From Deltaproteobacteria bacterium (GTDB taxonomy: Bacteria > Desulfobacterota > DSM-4660 > Desulfatiglandales > Desulfatiglandaceae), in NCBI GenBank assembly GCA_018644785.1, contig JABGPV010000222.1:1-8578 (forward strand): a DNA stretch of 8,578 nt, given 5' to 3'. The notes under the pieces were generated by a model that was not told the DNA's origin, did no database searches, and was given only the letters and a program-made list of their open reading frames with translations. Shown here piece by piece: positions 7,093 through 8,578 of this stretch; position 1 is the first letter of the stretch; each line of letters starts with the position of its first letter. The translations under genes and the position numbers were made by a program.

Positions 7093-7396
7093 TCAAGGAC
7101 CTTTTCCACCATATCATCGAGAATGCCGTTGTATTTGGTGAACAGGGGGGGAGGGTTTTTGTTCAATTAGAGAAGAAGTTGGTTCGCTGGAGGAGATTTC
7201 GCTGGATGATTTCATGTGGAGTGACAGAGACGAAAGCTTGGAGCCGAGGGAAAGAGAAACATCGGATACTTGTTGAAACAAATCCATATGGTTTATTTCT
7301 ACATAGCTGAATATGGTCGAATTTGCGGTCTGGGATACAGGCATCGGTATTTCTCAGGAAAATTTGGAAAAAATGAATGACGGCGAAGCCAAATGA
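7038..7396 (+). pseudogene. Broken histidine-kinase ATPase domain
   Basis: Two kinase motifs sit in different frames. The first, from about 7038, reads RLPVKIESPAVPGSEAMLKD and then DLFHHIIENAVVFGEQGGRV. It carries an N-box (Asn codon 7122-7124) and closes with a stop by 7310. The second, from 7307, reads VEFAVWDTGIGISQENLEK, a G1 box (Asp codon 7334-7336), and stops at 7394-7396 where the rest of the domain should follow. About 210 bases separate the Asn and Asp codons, against 96 in the intact kinase at 3871-6777, so there is an insertion as well as a frame change. H-box, F-box and G2 box are missing. It differs from the upstream kinase in sequence and so is not a simple local duplication. 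Confidence 0.65.
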
Positions 7397-7456
7397 CTAA
7401 TGACCAAGGAAAACCCGAAACCCGGAACTTGACCAATCCCCAATACCTGGAGTGAA

Positions 7457-7891
7457 TCAGGCTGCTTTTTTCATGGAAACAACAAGTCTTCTGCCAAGCA
7501 GGTTAAGCGCCTTTTCAATGCGTGGGAGTTTGGTCTGGTGTCTCGGAGACAACATGCGGCGAATTTCCTTTTCGTCAACGCCGAGTTTTCTGGCAAGTTT
7601 TGATTTGCTGGTTCCTTCTTCATGCACGGCGATATAGAGAGCGGCCTTGGCGGACATCTGGGCGGAGAGCGGTATGGCATACTGCCCTTTTTTTACAGGG
7701 GAGGCTTTTGGTATGCTCAGGTCATCTGAAATGCATACTGCAATGGCCTCTTCCAAACAGTCTTCGGCCCCTGATAAGGCCTCTTCGAGGGTTTCTCCGT
7801 CGGTAGCGGCAAAGGAGATGTCAGGGAAAGTGACGAGAAAAAAGCCTGCTTCATCTGCTCTGATATGGGCTGGATAGATAAATTGGAGCAT
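7457..7891 (-). CDS. hicB: HicB-family antitoxin with C-terminal HTH
   Basis: This 144-residue protein has the HicB layout. An N-terminal degenerate RNase-H-like domain (about 1-65) carries GFFLVTFPDISFAATDG and then an EALSGAEDCLEEAI helix. After a linker, a helix-turn-helix region (about 92-135) includes SKSKLARKLGVDEKEIRRML. Antitoxins of this type bind HicA directly and repress their own operon through the HTH. The start at 7891 has GGGGAC (7898-7903 on the plus strand) 6 bases ahead. It lies 12 bases downstream of the hicA stop, in the toxin-first order typical of hicAB. No damage is visible. Confidence 0.88.
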   Translation of the reverse strand: MLQFIYPAHIRADEAGFFLVTFPDISFAATDGETLEEALSGAEDCLEEAIAVCISDDLSIPKASPVKKGQYAIPLSAQMSAKAALYIAVHEEGTSKSKLARKLGVDEKEIRRMLSPRHQTKLPRIEKALNLLGRRLVVSMKKAA

Positions 7892-7903
7892 TGTTTTGTC
7901 CCC

Positions 7904-8119
7904 TTATTTCAATTGATTTTTGGTAAGACTCAGGTCTGTAACCATTTTTGAGAACAGTCCTGGACCGAGTTCCTTTTTTCTGTCTTTGACAATAGTGAAA
8001 AACGAACCGTAATAAAGCGTTCCATGACTACCCTTTCCACGCTTTTTTAGGAAACGAACTGAAACGTTGTTTTGTTTGCCCCGTTTTTTGACTCTGTTGA
8101 TGAATTCCATCCCGTTCAT
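7904..8119 (-). CDS. hicA: HicA-family mRNA interferase toxin
   Basis: This 71-residue basic protein has the dsRBD-like fold of HicA, a ribosome-independent mRNA-cleaving toxin. The catalytic histidine is H32 in KGSHGTLYY. The downstream KDRKKELGPGLFSKMVTDL matches the usual HicA end, in which a Gly precedes the last helix. ATG 8119 is chosen because MNGMEFINRVKKRG is a normal HicA N-terminus; the frame is open upstream to an ATG at 8203, but the added 28 residues do not fit the family and cover the spacer repeats. The ribosome site is weak (TTAGAG, 9 bases upstream). It is followed by hicB on the same strand. Confidence 0.85.
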   Translation of the reverse strand: MNGMEFINRVKKRGKQNNVSVRFLKKRGKGSHGTLYYGSFFTIVKDRKKELGPGLFSKMVTDLSLTKNQLK

Positions 8120-8126
8120 CGGAATA

Positions 8127-8155
8127 ACTCTAATGGAATTTTGACAGGATATCAA
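8127..8155 (-). promoter_or_regulatory. Possible hicAB promoter
   Basis: On the minus strand TTGATA (8155-8150) is followed after 17 bases by TAGAGT (8132-8127), five-of-six and four-of-six matches to the consensus. Transcription would start almost at ATG 8119, giving a nearly leaderless message, so a promoter further upstream remains possible. Confidence 0.3.
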
Positions 8156-8174
8156 GTCAAAAATGTCCGAATGT

Positions 8175-8204
8175 GGACGTATGGGACGTATGGGGACGTC
8201 CATA
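8175..8204. repeat. GGACGT iterons ending in an imperfect palindrome
   Basis: GGACGT occurs three times at 8175-8180, 8184-8189 and 8194-8199, each after ATG-G bases, giving a 9-10 base period. The last copy forms the palindrome GGACGTCC (8194-8201) inside TATGGGGACGTCCATA (8189-8204). GTCC at 8165-8168 adds an inverted partner. The block lies in the divergent hicA-transposase spacer. It may be a HicB operator or an end sequence of the REP-type transposase element. Confidence 0.6.
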
Positions 8205-8218
8205 AGAAACTAAATAAC

Positions 8219-8247
8219 TTGACAGGTATTCAATGATGAGATAGTAT
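8219..8247 (+). promoter_or_regulatory. Promoter-like sequence before the transposase fragment
   Basis: TTGACA (8219-8224), a 17-base spacer and TAGTAT (8242-8247) point at the transposase ATG at 8255. The transcript would begin on or next to the start codon and there is no Shine-Dalgarno site, which would keep expression low, as is usual for transposases. Confidence 0.4.
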
Positions 8248-8254
8248 TCCGGGT

Positions 8255-8542
8255 ATGCCTAGATTAGCACGATTAGATGCACCCGGAGTATTACATCACA
8301 TAATGATCCGGGGGATAGAGCGTCGAAAGATATTTAGAAGTAACGAAGACCGTGATGATTTTCTTGAACGTTTATCCATCATCTTACCAGAAACCAATAC
8401 CTCCTGTTATGCCTGGGCTTTTCTCAGCAACCACGCCCATTTTCTATTCAGAAGCGGTGAAGCCGGGATATCAAAGGTAATGAGAAGATTGCTTACCGGA
8501 TTGTCACCGCCGGTCGGCATGGGACCCACCTATGGCGATTGA
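8255..8542 (+). pseudogene. Truncated IS200/REP-type Y1 transposase (RAYT)
   Basis: The first 82 residues are a clear TnpA_REP start: MPRLARLDAPGVLHH, IMIRGIERRKIF, ACYAWAF-like CYAWAFLSNHAHFLF with the metal-binding HUH pair H60 and H62, and MRRLLTG. After about base 8500 the family sequence stops. The last 13 residues (LSPPVGMGPTYGD) are foreign and a stop follows at 8540-8542. The normal protein continues for at least as long again and includes the catalytic tyrosine region, so this copy should be inactive. A scrap reading RHGTHL in another frame at 8515 resembles the expected continuation, which suggests a small deletion and frameshift rather than a clean cut. Confidence 0.75.
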
Positions 8543-8570
8543 TGAGGGACCCATGTATGGCGGTATGAGG
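8521..8570 (+). repeat. Two diverged 25-base tandem repeats
   Basis: GGGACCCA-NN-TATGGCG followed by a GATGA-like tail occurs at 8521-8545 and again at 8546-8570, sharing GGGACCCA and TATGGCG exactly. The GGGACCC core is itself palindromic around its A. The unit sits at the point where the transposase reading frame is lost. Two units cannot show whether a longer array continues beyond the window. Confidence 0.5.
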
Positions 8571-8578
8571 AGTCGTTG

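Noticed and set aside
8120..8203. Upstream extension of HicA to ATG 8203
   Set aside because: The added 28 residues are unlike any HicA N-terminus and translate the spacer repeats.
8521..8570. Possible CRISPR start
   Set aside because: The two 25-base units are directly adjacent without a spacer, and no cas gene is present.

Overview
The window looks like a chromosomal segment of a strictly or facultatively anaerobic member of the former Deltaproteobacteria (Desulfobacterota). This is inferred from the protein style: a GAF-GAF-PAS hybrid kinase with a Hpt tail, a FIST protein beside it, a HicAB pair and a REP-type Y1 transposase. No rRNA or other taxonomic marker is present, so the assignment is tentative.

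Bases 1-380 hold no convincing gene. They carry a strong-looking sigma70 promoter (TTGACA-17-TTTAAT, 145-173) and a leader of about 200 bases. Bases 381-6777 carry four plus-strand genes: a SpoIIAA-like STAS protein (381-722), a GH13 subfamily 18 sugar phosphorylase (766-2640), a FIST sensor protein (2757-3881) and a hybrid histidine kinase (3871-6777). The kinase is GAF-GAF-PAS-HisKA-HATPase-REC-Hpt and overlaps the FIST gene by 11 bases. The gaps are short (43 and 116 bases, then an overlap) and no Rho-independent terminator was seen, so one transcript is plausible. The theme would be signal sensing plus phosphorolysis of an alpha-glucoside. The FIST protein and kinase probably form a sensor pair that ends in a Hpt phosphodonor. 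The response regulator that receives the phosphate, and any kinase or phosphatase for the STAS protein, are not in the window.

Bases 6778-7456 are a gene graveyard. On the minus strand is the C-terminal part of a metallophosphoesterase with its GHTHGGQ motif (6802-7092). On the plus strand is a broken histidine-kinase ATPase domain with its N-box and DTGIGIS box in different frames (7038-7396). The two relics overlap back to back, which marks an old deletion or rearrangement junction.

Bases 7457-8119 (minus strand) encode a HicA/HicB toxin-antitoxin pair. A 135-base divergent spacer follows, with GGACGT repeats, an imperfect palindrome and a promoter-like TTGACA-17-TAGTAT. Bases 8255-8542 are the 5' part of an IS200/REP-type Y1 transposase gene. 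It has its HUH motif but loses frame near 8500, before the catalytic tyrosine region, and runs into two diverged 25-base tandem repeats (8521-8570). The right third of the window is therefore accessory, eroded DNA next to an apparently intact signalling and metabolism cluster.
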